64,000 bases of DNA from Acetonema longum DSM 6540 (GCF_000219125.1 NZ_AFGF01000081.1:1-64000), one strand, 5' to 3'; positions 46,420 to 55,885 are shown, counted from the stretch's first letter. The notes: a model not told the origin generated them from the sequence alone. Numbers and translations are program-made.

Positions 46420-49400
46420 CAGGGTTTCCTCCTTTCATTCAACAGCTTCATAATCGCAGTGTCGTCCAGGCTGGCTAGCTGCTGAAACTGGTTTTCCGGC
46501 AGCAGCCGGTCAAATTGGCACACCGGCCGGTAACGGCAGTAGCGGCAGGCTGTCTGCTGCTCTATTTTATAGGGCCTGATGGCGATATCGCCGTCCAGGA
46601 TCTGTCCGGCGGTTTGTACGCATTGATCCCCTACGTGCCGCAGCAGAAGTTCAAACTCTTCCATGGATTTGACGCTGCCGGCAGCAGCCTTGAGGATTTC
46701 ATCATTTTTGGTCAGACCGACTTTGGTAAATTTGGACCAGGTTTGAATTTCCTGATCAAGGGACCGGATTATCCGAGGATCAGCCAGGACCCAGCCCGGC
46801 ATTTTCAGCTGTCCGTTCAACTCCTGAATCATCTTTTCCGGCAGGATATACTGGTCCTTGGACAATTTAGGATTCATCAAGTAGCAGTACAGCACTCCCG
46901 CCGGCAAGGCGTCATCCCCTACCAGCTGCCTGGCCCCCTGCCGGGCGGCCAGGAGATAGGTCAACAATTGCAATCTCAGTCCATAATAAACTTCAGGTAA
47001 CCGTAAGGTGGCATGGCCCGACTTATAGTCAATGATCAGGAGATAGTTCCGGCCCTCATGCTCGGCGCAGTCGATCCGGTCGATCTGGCCGGCCAGCTCC
47101 AGTTTCGTCCCGCCGTCCAGATCAAATACCAGCGCCGGCAGCCCGCCCTCACGACCGAAGGATTGTTCCAGGGCAATGGGTTTAAAGCGGCTGACCCGGT
47201 CAAACTCCGCCAATCGGCCAATGACCCGCCGGACCGTGCGGCGCAGCCGCTTTTCCCAATGCCTGAACTGGGCTGAACTGAACAGAATCTCATGCTGCAG
47301 CTTGGGGGCCAGTTCATCCACGCAAACTTCACACAGAGCACTGACCGCTTCATCCGTAAGGTCGCCCCAATGCCGGTCCGGCTCCCTTTCCCGCACCAGC
47401 TCGTCGAACCGCCGCATCACAGCGTGAAGCAGCATCCCAATGCCGGGAGCCTCCAGCCGAAAGACCGGCCGTTCTTTCAGATTCAGGCCATAGCGGGCGA
47501 AGTGCTGAAAGGGACAGGCCCGATAGGTTTCAAAGGCAGTCACGCTCCCGCGCAAAACCGTATCTTTCGTATATAGGCGGCCAGCGGTATAGACGGCAAG
47601 AGGCCGGACCTGGTTGACGTGAAACAGGCCGGCCAGGGAGCGGGCCAAATAAGTTTTCCATTGAGGCTCCGCCAGACAGAATCGGTAAATCTCCCGCCAC
47701 AGTGGGTCAATATCCGTTTGGCCGCAGGTAAGACAGCGGCGTAAAGCAGCTGTCAGCAAGGAGACGCTTTGCCGGGGATGAGCCAGATAGTCCTTCTCAG
47801 TGCCGGCTGCCGGTTCCAGACCGAAGGATTCAACGCCGCAGTCCGGCGCCAGTTCCTTCAGCCGTCGAACCGCCATCGATGGCTGCAACCCGGTCCCTTC
47901 GGCATCGGCCAGGGGATAGCTGACCCAAAGCATGTCACTGGCCCGGGTCATAGCCGTATACATCAGATAATTGGCGGCAAAAGCCGATGACGTGCCGGCC
48001 GGCGGCAGCTTCCACTCCAGGGCTGCCAATTCCTCCCGGTCGGCGGCTGTCAACAGCCCTTCCTCCCGGACCCGGGGCGGCAGGACACCGTCATTGACTC
48101 CCGGCAGATACACCGCCTTGGCCCGCAGCAGGCGAACCCGTTCCAGGGGTGTAACCAGCACATGATCCAGTCCGGCCGGAATCAAGCCCAAAGTCAGGCC
48201 GTCCAATCCTTCGTTCAGGATGTCCCGATACTCCCGCAGGCTGATAGGATCATCGCCACAGCTGGCGACGATTTCGTCAAACAGCTCTACCACCGAGTTC
48301 CATACCTGGCGATGCTCGTCAGCCTGAGCCAAGCGGCCGGCCTGTTCGGCTGAAGCCGACCACCGGACCAGAGTGTCCGGAATGGCTAATTCCAGGGCCA
48401 GTTCATACACTCGTCCGGTATATTCCCGGGCTGTCCCCCGACGCGGCAGAGAGCGGGCAAAGGCGACCAGCGGACCAGCGGAAGCCCGGCGTATAGCCTG
48501 AATCCGGTCCAGCTTGTCCTGCTGCTTTTCTTTGATTTCTTCGTCTTCTTCCATACTGTAGCGCCTGACGAAATCCCAGGGCATTTCGTCAGTCCAGTGT
48601 TTGCCCCGGATGCCGAACTCCAGAACATAGTTTTCCAGCAGGTCAATGTCTTCCGCCGGCAGGTCAATAAAGCCGGTCTTCAGTGCCCGGAAAACCGGCT
48701 CATAATCAAACTGCTCCAGGATAACGTCCAGAGCCGAACGCAAAAATTCTGCCAGAGGGTGATATCCGGCCGGCCGCGGCCTGTCCACAAAACAGGGAAT
48801 GTCATGATCGGCAAAGGTAATCTCCAAAATTTCCATATAAGAAGCCGGATTAGCCACCAGCACGGCAATATCTTTCCAGCGGTACTTCTTCTCCCGGCAG
48901 AGACGGATCATATCCCGGGCAATCGCCTCGACCTCCACCCGGCAGTTGGCGGCTTCGGCAATGATCAGGCTCCCGTCGGCCGCCGGTCCGGGCGCGGTCT
49001 GATAAGCCGCCCAGCACCGCTCGATATGGCCCAGGAGAGGCGCCCGATAGCGGCCGGGAGACTCTACCGGGACTTCCCGCCAATCCCAGCCGTTTTGATT
49101 GGCGAACTGTTTGAGGGCCTCATAGGTCTGCCACTGGCGGTGATATAAAGACTCTTCCCGGCGGTGCTCCGGATTGGCCGGATCATCCAGGCAGAGGGTG
49201 ATGGTCATTTGAGCGGCGGTTTGCCCCAGGGCCGTCAATACCCGGTACTCCTCTCCCGTAAACCAGTCAAAGCCGTCCAGCCATATCCTGGCGCTTTGAA
49301 TCAAGTGGGAGCGGCTGATCCGTTCGGCCATCAGGGAAAGATAGTCCGACGGATCCGTATAGCGACCAGCCATGTGTGCCTCATATTCGCCATAGACCAA

Positions 49401-49889
49401 TGCCAGGTCGGCCAGTTTGGCCGCCAGAGCCGGCTTGACCAGCAGCCGTCCGTCCCCCTGACCGACGCTGATCCCGGCCAGATCCTGGGGTTTGAGACCA
49501 TAGGCCTTGCATTCGTCCAATAATGTCAGCAGGGTCTGGGAAAATGTTCTCTGCCTGGCTGCCTGTTTTAACAGGCCTAACTGGGAGCCATACTCGGCCA
49601 GGATCTTACGGACGATCATCCGTCTGGCCAGGTCGCTGGCGGCAGGCCGGGCGGCGCCGCCGGTCTCGCTCAGCACCATCTGGGCCAGCCGGCGAAACCC
49701 CAGCACACGGGCGGCGATAAAGCCGCCGCTGGCGGCCAGCTCCCGTTCAGCCTGAAAAGTTGCCTGTTCGGGGGTTAACAAAATAAGCGGGCTGCCCAAT
49801 TGCTGCCTGCCCGCCTGTTCCCGGACCTCATCCAGGCAGGCGCAGGTTTTGCCTGCCCCGGCCCGGCCATATAATAATCGAATATCCAT
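46419..49889 (-). CDS. addB: ATP-dependent helicase/nuclease subunit B
   Basis: A 1156-residue AddB. The N-terminal Walker A is GRAGAGKT. The C-terminal nuclease has IIDYKSG, and iron-sulfur cysteines lie at YRACPFQHF and in CRYCRYRPVC near the end, the usual four-Cys pattern. It binds AddA, recognises Chi-like sites and cuts one strand. Its start codon overlaps the stop of the GGDEF/HD-GYP gene upstream, so the three genes probably share one transcript. Length and motifs fit a working copy. Confidence 0.96.
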   Translation of the reverse strand: MDIRLLYGRAGAGKTCACLDEVREQAGRQQLGSPLILLTPEQATFQAERELAASGGFIAARVLGFRRLAQMVLSETGGAARPAASDLARRMIVRKILAEYGSQLGLLKQAARQRTFSQTLLTLLDECKAYGLKPQDLAGISVGQGDGRLLVKPALAAKLADLALVYGEYEAHMAGRYTDPSDYLSLMAERISRSHLIQSARIWLDGFDWFTGEEYRVLTALGQTAAQMTITLCLDDPANPEHRREESLYHRQWQTYEALKQFANQNGWDWREVPVESPGRYRAPLLGHIERCWAAYQTAPGPAADGSLIIAEAANCRVEVEAIARDMIRLCREKKYRWKDIAVLVANPASYMEILEITFADHDIPCFVDRPRPAGYHPLAEFLRSALDVILEQFDYEPVFRALKTGFIDLPAEDIDLLENYVLEFGIRGKHWTDEMPWDFVRRYSMEEDEEIKEKQQDKLDRIQAIRRASAGPLVAFARSLPRRGTAREYTGRVYELALELAIPDTLVRWSASAEQAGRLAQADEHRQVWNSVVELFDEIVASCGDDPISLREYRDILNEGLDGLTLGLIPAGLDHVLVTPLERVRLLRAKAVYLPGVNDGVLPPRVREEGLLTAADREELAALEWKLPPAGTSSAFAANYLMYTAMTRASDMLWVSYPLADAEGTGLQPSMAVRRLKELAPDCGVESFGLEPAAGTEKDYLAHPRQSVSLLTAALRRCLTCGQTDIDPLWREIYRFCLAEPQWKTYLARSLAGLFHVNQVRPLAVYTAGRLYTKDTVLRGSVTAFETYRACPFQHFARYGLNLKERPVFRLEAPGIGMLLHAVMRRFDELVREREPDRHWGDLTDEAVSALCEVCVDELAPKLQHEILFSSAQFRHWEKRLRRTVRRVIGRLAEFDRVSRFKPIALEQSFGREGGLPALVFDLDGGTKLELAGQIDRIDCAEHEGRNYLLIIDYKSGHATLRLPEVYYGLRLQLLTYLLAARQGARQLVGDDALPAGVLYCYLMNPKLSKDQYILPEKMIQELNGQLKMPGWVLADPRIIRSLDQEIQTWSKFTKVGLTKNDEILKAAAGSVKSMEEFELLLRHVGDQCVQTAGQILDGDIAIRPYKIEQQTACRYCRYRPVCQFDRLLPENQFQQLASLDDTAIMKLLNERRKP

Positions 49890-51460
49890 TATTTGCCTCC
49901 TTGTGGATCGATCTCCTCAACCATCGCCACAAATACTTCCACCAATTTGGGATCAAACTGGATGCCGGCCTGAGCCTTTAATTCGGCTATAGCCTGCTGT
50001 TTCGTCAGAGCCTGGCGGTAAGGACGGTCGGCCGTCATCACTTCATAAGCGTCAGCCACAGCCAGAATCCGGCTCTCCAGCGGTATTGCCTCTCCCTTCA
50101 GACCGAGAGGATAGCCTGACCCATTCCAAAATTCGTGATGCTTGAGCACCCAGTCGGCGATCCCCGCCAGTTCCGGGATAAACCGGGTAATGCGATAACC
50201 GATCTCGCAATGCCGGCATATTTCCTGAAATTCCTCCGTCGTAAGCGGCGCCGATTTATAAATAATCTCAGTCGCAATCCCGACCTTGCCGATATCATGA
50301 AACTGGGCTAATAGATTTAAATTCCTCCGCTGGCTTTTGCGCAGCTGCAACCGTTCCCCGATCATGCCGATAAACAATTGCAGGCGATGGGCATGATCAT
50401 AATCAAAAAAGTCGCATCTCTCCAGAGCCTGCAGCATTCCCTTCACCATAGCGGTCCTGGTGTCCCGTCCGTCCATCAGTTTATGCCGGTACATGGCGTT
50501 ATCGGCTTGCTGGAACAGGTTATTCATATCCACAGCATCCACGTCACTGATGGCGTACCCCACCGACAGTCCCAGCGGAATGCTCGGGTTTAGCTTGTTG
50601 TAGACAGCCTCTCTGTCCTGTATGCGGCGGCAGATTCTCTCCAGGACCGAAGAACTGATCCGGGGCAGCAGAATGGCAAATTCATCGCCGCCAATCCTGG
50701 CCACCACGTCGCTGTCGCGAAAGCATTCCGTTAAGATGCGGGCTACCGCAATAATCAACGTATCGCCATGTTCATGCCCCAGAGTGTCGTTAATCAATTT
50801 GAGCCCGTCCACATCACAGACAACGATTCCCACCGGCAGCTGCCGGCCACCGGCCAGCCGCCGCATTTCCTGCTGAAAATAAGCCCGGTTATAGAGCCCG
50901 GTCAGGGAATCATGCAAGCTGAGATAGTGAAACTGATCTTCTATTTTCTTGCGTTCCGTCACGTCCCTCACAATGGCCAGGATTTCATCCTCCGCCGAAG
51001 CCACCAGTCTGGCCTCGCAGTCAGAAACCGTTGCTCCGGTCTTCAGCCGGTACTCAAAAATCTGAGGATGACCACTGTCCCGCAAGGCCTGGATGCCCTG
51101 CCGGTAGAGCTGAGCAATGTCCGGCGGATAGATCTCTTCAACGGACAGCCCGTGTAATTCCTTCGCCGGGGCGGCCATGACTTCCAAACAATCTCCCTCA
51201 GAGCTAAACCGGACAATCTGGTCCGGAATCGCCGCAAGGATACCCCTCAATTTGATCTCTTCCTGCTGCCGGAGTTGGTCCGTTTTTTTGCCATCGGTCA
51301 AATCCTGACCGATTTGAACCGCCTGCCGCCGCTTGCTATGGATCAGCAGTACAATGATCAGCAAGGTTGTCAGGGCTATTCCGCATATCAGACTTTCAAC
51401 TAAAGAAGATTGGGCCATATAAGCACTCTGCATTGTCTGAAATTGTTCTATTGCCAACAT
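49889..51460 (-). CDS. PAS-GGDEF-HD-GYP cyclic-di-GMP protein
   Basis: A 523-residue protein. One N-terminal membrane helix (about 20-42) is followed by a PAS domain (70-185), a diguanylate cyclase domain with intact IGGDEF and an HD-GYP phosphodiesterase domain (HDIGK, HHEFWNGSGYP). Both c-di-GMP synthesis and breakdown sites look functional, so output would depend on the PAS signal. The RxxD inhibitory site was not identified with certainty. ATG 51460 follows AGAGGTG. It overlaps addB, an unusual neighbour for a second-messenger enzyme. Confidence 0.93.
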   Translation of the reverse strand: MLAIEQFQTMQSAYMAQSSLVESLICGIALTTLLIIVLLIHSKRRQAVQIGQDLTDGKKTDQLRQQEEIKLRGILAAIPDQIVRFSSEGDCLEVMAAPAKELHGLSVEEIYPPDIAQLYRQGIQALRDSGHPQIFEYRLKTGATVSDCEARLVASAEDEILAIVRDVTERKKIEDQFHYLSLHDSLTGLYNRAYFQQEMRRLAGGRQLPVGIVVCDVDGLKLINDTLGHEHGDTLIIAVARILTECFRDSDVVARIGGDEFAILLPRISSSVLERICRRIQDREAVYNKLNPSIPLGLSVGYAISDVDAVDMNNLFQQADNAMYRHKLMDGRDTRTAMVKGMLQALERCDFFDYDHAHRLQLFIGMIGERLQLRKSQRRNLNLLAQFHDIGKVGIATEIIYKSAPLTTEEFQEICRHCEIGYRITRFIPELAGIADWVLKHHEFWNGSGYPLGLKGEAIPLESRILAVADAYEVMTADRPYRQALTKQQAIAELKAQAGIQFDPKLVEVFVAMVEEIDPQGGK

Positions 51461-51710
51461 TTTAGCACCTCTTGCCCGCTATGGCCACTCATAATTCTAT
51501 GGTGGTAATTCGCCGGTAAATTCCTACTTCCTCCCAGATCATACTCTTTATGCAAAAATAAATAGGCCTTTTTTCCTATACCCTGACCAGGAGCAAAAAA
51601 ACATATACGGCTGTATCACCATACATAGTTTACATAACGCCGAGAATTCTCTTGCGTTTGCCGGATTATGGACCTTGTCTTGCAGAGCGATTTACTGTAT
51701 CATCTAAAAT

Positions 51711-51820
51711 GTGCCGAATTTCCACAGGAATACGGAGGAACCAATTTATTGGGGTGAATCCTGCGCCCGGCGCAGGTAGGGATCCCTGTCCCGAACCCGT
51801 CAGCTAACTCCGGAGGCATG
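51711..51820 (+). ncRNA. ydaO-type c-di-AMP riboswitch
   Basis: The conserved blocks of this riboswitch appear in order: ACGGAGGAACC, GGGGTGAATCC, a variable GC hairpin, TAGGGAT, CTGTCCCGAACCCGTCAGCTAAC, and the closing CTCCGGAGGCA, which pairs with TGCCG at 51712. It lies directly before the 3D-domain gene. In known cases c-di-AMP binding switches wall-enzyme and potassium-transport genes off. Confidence 0.93.
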
Positions 51821-51833
51821 GGGACTGTTGAAA

Positions 51834-51872
51834 ATCACTTTGGCAGCAACCCCATAGAAAGGGTGATTTCTC
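51834..51872 (+). promoter_or_regulatory. Probable riboswitch expression platform
   Basis: AATCACTTT after the aptamer can pair with AAAGGGTGATT just before the ATG, which would bury the ribosome site of the 3D-domain gene. No T-run follows, so control of translation is likelier than termination. Confidence 0.5.
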
Positions 51873-52280
51873 ATGATCAAAACGAGCAGGATCTTCAATT
51901 TTTATAGCTGGCTGGCTGCCGCCATGCTGGCAATGACCCTGTTGCCGCCGGTGACGACAGCAGCACCGGCAAACTATACGAAAGTGCTGAACGTAAAGGC
52001 TACCGCTTATGCGCCGGGTCCTCACGATAACGGCAAATGGGGCAACCTGACCCATATCGGCACCCAGGTTCGCCCGGGAATCATTGCTGTAGACCCGAAG
52101 ATCATTCCGCTGCGCACCCGGGTATATATCGAATTTGCCGATGGCAGCGGAACCTATGCAGTGGCCGAGGATACCGGCGGCGCAATTAAAGGCAGCCGAA
52201 TCGACATCGCCAAACAGACTGTGCAGGAAGCCTACAAATTCGGTATACAACAGGTAAAAGTCTATGTCCTGGGAAATTAG
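51873..52280 (+). CDS. Exported 3D-domain protein, probable wall-active enzyme
   Basis: A 135-residue protein with a signal peptide (hydrophobic 12-27, cleavage near TTAAP). A 3D domain follows (YAPGPHDNGKWG, AVDPKIIPLRTRVYIEF, DTGGAIKGSRIDI) with the three Asp residues the domain is named for. The fold is related to the catalytic domain of lytic transglycosylase MltA, so peptidoglycan cleavage is likely. It is the regulated gene of the c-di-AMP riboswitch. No LysM or SH3 wall-binding domain is present, unlike YocH-type proteins. Confidence 0.9.
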   Translation: MIKTSRIFNFYSWLAAAMLAMTLLPPVTTAAPANYTKVLNVKATAYAPGPHDNGKWGNLTHIGTQVRPGIIAVDPKIIPLRTRVYIEFADGSGTYAVAEDTGGAIKGSRIDIAKQTVQEAYKFGIQQVKVYVLGN

Positions 52281-52300
52281 AAGGCTCCAAGCAATGTGTG

Positions 52301-52338
52301 GCCCGCTGTTACTTCATTGAGTACAGCGGGCTTCTTTT
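52301..52338 (+). terminator. Terminator of the 3D-domain gene
   Basis: The stem GCCCGCTGT / ACAGCGGGC with a 13-base loop is followed by TTCTTTT. Confidence 0.75.
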
Positions 52339-52385
52339 GAATATATTGTAGTAAACGATTCATGGATAAACGTGAGGAGGTAAAA

Positions 52386-52943
52386 ATGGCTACGATCTGC
52401 ATTGACCCCGGCCATTCCGGCCTGCCCGATCCCGGCGCAGTCGGCCCCGGCGGAACCAAGGAATCCGATATAACCTGGGCTGTCGCCCAAAAACTCCGGG
52501 ATATTCTCAGAACTGAGGGATATCAGTGCCTGCTGACCCGCTGCGGTGATGATCCCCAGAGCGATGATCTGGCTTACCGGGTCAGGCTGGCCAACGACGC
52601 GGCTGCCGACGTTTTTGTCTCTATTCACTGCAATGCCGCCGCCAGCTCTCAGGCCCACGGCACTGAAACCTGGCATTGCGCCGGCTGTACAGCATCGCGC
52701 CAACTGGCGAAGCTGATTCAGGCGGAACTGGCAGCTGCCCTGGAACTTACCGACCGGGGTATCAAAACCGGTCAGTCCTTATACGTGCTGCTCCATACGC
52801 TGATGCCGGCAGTTTTGGTAGAGCTGGCGTTTATCAGCAATCCCGCCGAAGAGGAGCTGCTGCGGCAGGAATCCTTTCAACATCAGGCAGCCTGCGCTAT
52901 TGCCGCCGGACTGGGAAAATGGCTTGCTGCCGAAGCGGAATAA
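52386..52943 (+). CDS. N-acetylmuramoyl-L-alanine amidase without signal peptide
   Basis: A 185-residue Amidase_3 enzyme. Zinc ligands and the catalytic Glu are visible: DPGHSG, KESDI, SIHCNA and VELAFISN. It would cut the bond between MurNAc and the stem peptide. It begins directly with the catalytic domain (MATICIDPGHSG) and has no signal peptide or wall-binding repeat. That recalls CwlC, made in the mother cell of Bacillus and used for lysis at the end of sporulation, or a phage-type enzyme. ATG 52386 follows GAGGAGGT. Confidence 0.88.
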   Translation: MATICIDPGHSGLPDPGAVGPGGTKESDITWAVAQKLRDILRTEGYQCLLTRCGDDPQSDDLAYRVRLANDAAADVFVSIHCNAAASSQAHGTETWHCAGCTASRQLAKLIQAELAAALELTDRGIKTGQSLYVLLHTLMPAVLVELAFISNPAEEELLRQESFQHQAACAIAAGLGKWLAAEAE

Positions 52944-52970
52944 GCCCACCGGCGGAAATACCAATTTACC

Positions 52971-52999
52971 TTGACAGGAGTCGCAGCAAAATGTATAAT
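52971..52999 (+). promoter_or_regulatory. Consensus sigma-A promoter of the MarR gene
   Basis: TTGACA (52971-52976), 17 bases, TATAAT (52994-52999): a perfect match to consensus. Confidence 0.92.
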
Positions 53000-53053
53000 T
53001 AATTCTGATAATTTGTACGCCAAATAACTAATTGCATATATATGAGGTGCCGT

Positions 53054-53479
53054 ATGTTAGAAATTTTTGATAACCTATGCATCCTGCTCTCTAAAGCCGA
53101 ACAGAAGCATTATCAACACACCAAGCGGCTGCTGGAGAAAAATGACCTTGGCATTACGCCCGGCCAGCTGGCTGTTCTATACACTTTGTATAAAGGCGAC
53201 GGTATTCTGATCTCGGAATTAAGCAAGAAAATCTATCTGGATAATTCCACTCTCACCGGCCTGATCGACCGTATGGAAAAAAATGAGCTGGTGGTCCGCT
53301 GTGATGTTCCTTCCGACCGGCGCAGCTATAATATCTCCCTTACAGCCAAGGGGCGGTCTCTGGAACCCGCGATCAGGGAAATATCCGCTCAGGTACAATC
53401 TACCATGCTGCAAAATTGCTCCCCGGAAGAAATCACTGCATTCCGGAAAGTACTGCTGCAAATTTTTGAATCCCTGTAA
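53054..53479 (+). CDS. MarR-family transcription regulator
   Basis: A 141-residue winged-helix protein of usual MarR length: TPGQLAVLYTLYKGDGILISELSKKIYLDNSTLTGLIDRMEKNELV is the DNA-binding core, and RCDVPSDRRSYNISLTAKG is the wing with the typical D-R-R. ATG 53054 is used because GAGGTG stands four bases before it. It is driven by a perfect sigma-A promoter and ended by its own terminator, so it is monocistronic; no efflux gene is beside it. Ligand and targets are unknown. Confidence 0.9.
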   Translation: MLEIFDNLCILLSKAEQKHYQHTKRLLEKNDLGITPGQLAVLYTLYKGDGILISELSKKIYLDNSTLTGLIDRMEKNELVVRCDVPSDRRSYNISLTAKGRSLEPAIREISAQVQSTMLQNCSPEEITAFRKVLLQIFESL

Positions 53480-53508
53480 CCTTCGGCCCGCCTAAAGATA
53501 GGGATCGA

Positions 53509-53546
53509 ATACCCGGCGAATTTTATCCGCCGGGTATATATTTTTT
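53509..53546 (+). terminator. Terminator of the MarR gene
   Basis: The perfect 10-bp stem ATACCCGGCG / CGCCGGGTAT is followed by ATATTTTTT. Confidence 0.88.
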
Positions 53547-53680
53547 ACTTTTATTATTTTAATGCATTGATATAGTAGTTTTTTCCCTGAAAACTATGGT
53601 AATATAGGTCCGAAAGCAAATTTAATTTTATACATTCGCATAATTCCGGTTTAAAATGGCGCAAGAGTGGAGAGATGCAA

Positions 53681-54748
53681 ATGGCCGTGAAAACTGTCCC
53701 CATTAGTGAAGTACAACCAGGTATGATTTTGGGTGAACATATCATGTCAAGCCGGCGCAGAATTCTCTTAGCCGCCGGCACTGTCCTCACGCCGTCCATG
53801 ATTACCTCGCTGAATACTTGGGATATTCTAAACGTCATGATCCAGGACGCTTCGCAAGAGACAGCAGCGGCAGTGGAGGTACCGGCTGTGACTCCCGATC
53901 CAGCTCCGACCCCGTTTGCCGCTAAATACAAACGGCTCAGCGATACGGTCTCCGACTTGTTTGATGCCTATAGAAATACCCGCAAGGTACTGTTTCTGGA
54001 TTTCCGGGAAGCATCCTATGCAGTGTATTCACTGGTAACGACCGGCGGCACTATGAGTTATCTGCTGTTGGAGAGCCAGTCGCCGAAAGCAGATTACCTG
54101 GGGCAGCACGCCGTAACGGTGAGCGCTATCGCCGGCAGCATTGCCCGCTGGATGGACTGGGAACCGGAGGATATCAAGCATTTGTGTCTGGCTGCCCTGA
54201 TGCACGATATCGGCAAGGTAAGCCTGCCCTTATCCCTGATCAGCGGCCTGAACCTTCAAACCGATACGGAAAAAGCGATCTACCGCCTGCACCCGGAGGA
54301 GGGGATGAAAATTCTCAGCCCGCTGCGAGGCGTTTCCGCCGATATTTTGGCTGCCGTCGCCCAGCATCATGAGTTCATGGACGGCAGCGGATTTCCCCGC
54401 AAACTTCGGGACGGCGAAATCCATCCCTTTGCCCGCATTATCACTTTGGCCGATACCTTCCATACCTTATCCCAACAGACAGACCAGCCCAATCCCTTTT
54501 ATCTGGCCGAAAGCATGCTTCATGACATGGTCGGCAAACTGGACATTGCCGTTGTTGATACCTTTACCCGCCGTATCCGGGATTATCTGTTAAGCCATAG
54601 GATTCTCCTCAGCGACGGCCGCAAAGCCGAAGTGGTTTACCTGCAGCAGAATGAATCCCGCTATCCGGTGATCAAAACCGAGGATGACGAATATATCGAT
54701 TTGCGCAAAAACCGGGAGATTAAGATTTCCGGAATAGTAAAAAGGTAG
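53681..54748 (+). CDS. HD-GYP-like phosphohydrolase
   Basis: A 355-residue protein. The first 65 residues resemble the N-terminal part of HD-GYP proteins (VSEVQPGMILGEHI-like, here ISEVQPGMILGEHIMSS). An HD domain follows from about 130 (LMHDIGKVSLP, HPEEG, QHHEFMDGSGFP). The GYP signature reads GFP, a change seen in several family members. It probably breaks down c-di-GMP. ATG 53681 has better spacing to GGAGAG than ATG 53675. No membrane segment or receiver domain is present, so its input is unknown. Confidence 0.87.
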   Translation: MAVKTVPISEVQPGMILGEHIMSSRRRILLAAGTVLTPSMITSLNTWDILNVMIQDASQETAAAVEVPAVTPDPAPTPFAAKYKRLSDTVSDLFDAYRNTRKVLFLDFREASYAVYSLVTTGGTMSYLLLESQSPKADYLGQHAVTVSAIAGSIARWMDWEPEDIKHLCLAALMHDIGKVSLPLSLISGLNLQTDTEKAIYRLHPEEGMKILSPLRGVSADILAAVAQHHEFMDGSGFPRKLRDGEIHPFARIITLADTFHTLSQQTDQPNPFYLAESMLHDMVGKLDIAVVDTFTRRIRDYLLSHRILLSDGRKAEVVYLQQNESRYPVIKTEDDEYIDLRKNREIKISGIVKR

Positions 54749-54761
54749 TAAACCAGCTAAA

Positions 54762-54796
54762 AAATGCCGTGTTCCTGTCAGGATTCGGCGTTTTTT
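54762..54796. terminator. Bidirectional terminator
   Basis: The outer stem AATGCCG / CGGCGTT has an inner CCTG / CAGG pairing, with A- and T-runs at the ends. It lies between the convergent HD-GYP-like and pyrD genes. Confidence 0.8.
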
Positions 54797-54823
54797 ATTG
54801 TTATTGCAGCCTTATTGCCTGTA

Positions 54824-55738
54824 TTAAACTTGCGCCACCCCGATGAGATCGGCCAGGCATATTTCCTGACGGTCGGCATATTCCGCCAGTTCATCTATCA
54901 GCCGGGGAAGGATCAGAGGATCCGTAAAGGCGGCGGTGCCGACCTGAACAGCGCTGGCACCGGCCATCATGTACTCGAGTACGTCTTCCATGGTGGCGAT
55001 CCCCCCCACTCCAATAAGGGGGATTTTAACCCGGGAATAGGTCTGATACACCATGCGCAAAATCACCGGTTTAACTGCCGGCCCGGACATGCCGCCCACA
55101 ATATTGGCCAGAACAGGACGGCGCCTGTGGATATCGATTTTCATGCCCAAAAGAGTATTGGCCAGGCATAAACAGTCTCCTCCCGCATGTTCCGCCGCCG
55201 CGGCCATTTCAGTGATATCCCCCACATTGGGGGATAACTTAATGATCAGGTATTTATGAGTTACCCGGCGAATAGCCGCCACCACAGCCTCCACCTGAAC
55301 CGGATCCGCCGCGAAAACCCGTCCGCCGCAGGCTACGTTGGGGCAGGAAACATTGACTTCAAGTGCCGCAATCTGTCTCAGCGGGTCCAAGGCCTGAGCC
55401 ATCAGAGCAAAATCCGCTATGGAATGACCGGCAATGCTGATAATCACCGGCGGCTCCACTTCCGTCAGTTTCGGCGCTTCCAGGCGCAGAAAGGCTTCCA
55501 GACCCGGATTTTGCAGTCCGACGCTGTTCAGCATGCCGCCGTACACTTCAGCCGCACGGGGCGTCTCATTGCCCCTGCGCTCTAAGGGTGTAATGGTTTT
55601 GGCCACAATAGCGCCCAATTTGTTGATATCGTAAAATTCCCGGGCTGTATCCACACTAAAGGTCCCGGCTGCCGGCATCAGGGGATTCTTTAGAGACATC
55701 CGGCCTAACCGGACAGCCAGGGCTGCATGCTTTTCCAT
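54824..55738 (-). CDS. pyrD: Dihydroorotate dehydrogenase B, catalytic subunit
   Basis: A 304-residue PyrD of class 1B. FMN and substrate segments are PLMPAAGTFS, AKTITPLERRGN, NSVGLQNPG and VNVSCPNV, which carries the catalytic Cys typical of class 1; GVGGI and AVQVGTA bind the FMN phosphate. It oxidises dihydroorotate to orotate in pyrimidine synthesis. Class 1B enzymes normally work with PyrK, an iron-sulfur/FAD partner that passes electrons to NAD; pyrK is not adjacent here. The start follows GGGAGGT. Confidence 0.92.
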   Translation of the reverse strand: MEKHAALAVRLGRMSLKNPLMPAAGTFSVDTAREFYDINKLGAIVAKTITPLERRGNETPRAAEVYGGMLNSVGLQNPGLEAFLRLEAPKLTEVEPPVIISIAGHSIADFALMAQALDPLRQIAALEVNVSCPNVACGGRVFAADPVQVEAVVAAIRRVTHKYLIIKLSPNVGDITEMAAAAEHAGGDCLCLANTLLGMKIDIHRRRPVLANIVGGMSGPAVKPVILRMVYQTYSRVKIPLIGVGGIATMEDVLEYMMAGASAVQVGTAAFTDPLILPRLIDELAEYADRQEICLADLIGVAQV

Positions 55739-55829
55739 ACTTACACAGACTACCTCCCGTCTATTTTTTATGTCGTTTCATCATAGCTCATTTTTTAACG
55801 GAACACAAGGGAGTGAGCCGTCATTTCGC

Positions 55830-55870
55830 AAAAAAACAAGGCCTCCCCTGATAATCAGGAGAGACCTTTT
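55830..55870 (-). terminator. Terminator of the zinc-ribbon gene
   Basis: On the minus strand AAGGTCTC-TCCTGA pairs with TCAGGGGAGGCCTT, followed by a seven-base T-run. Confidence 0.8.
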
Positions 55871-55885
55871 GCTGTTTAGATGATC

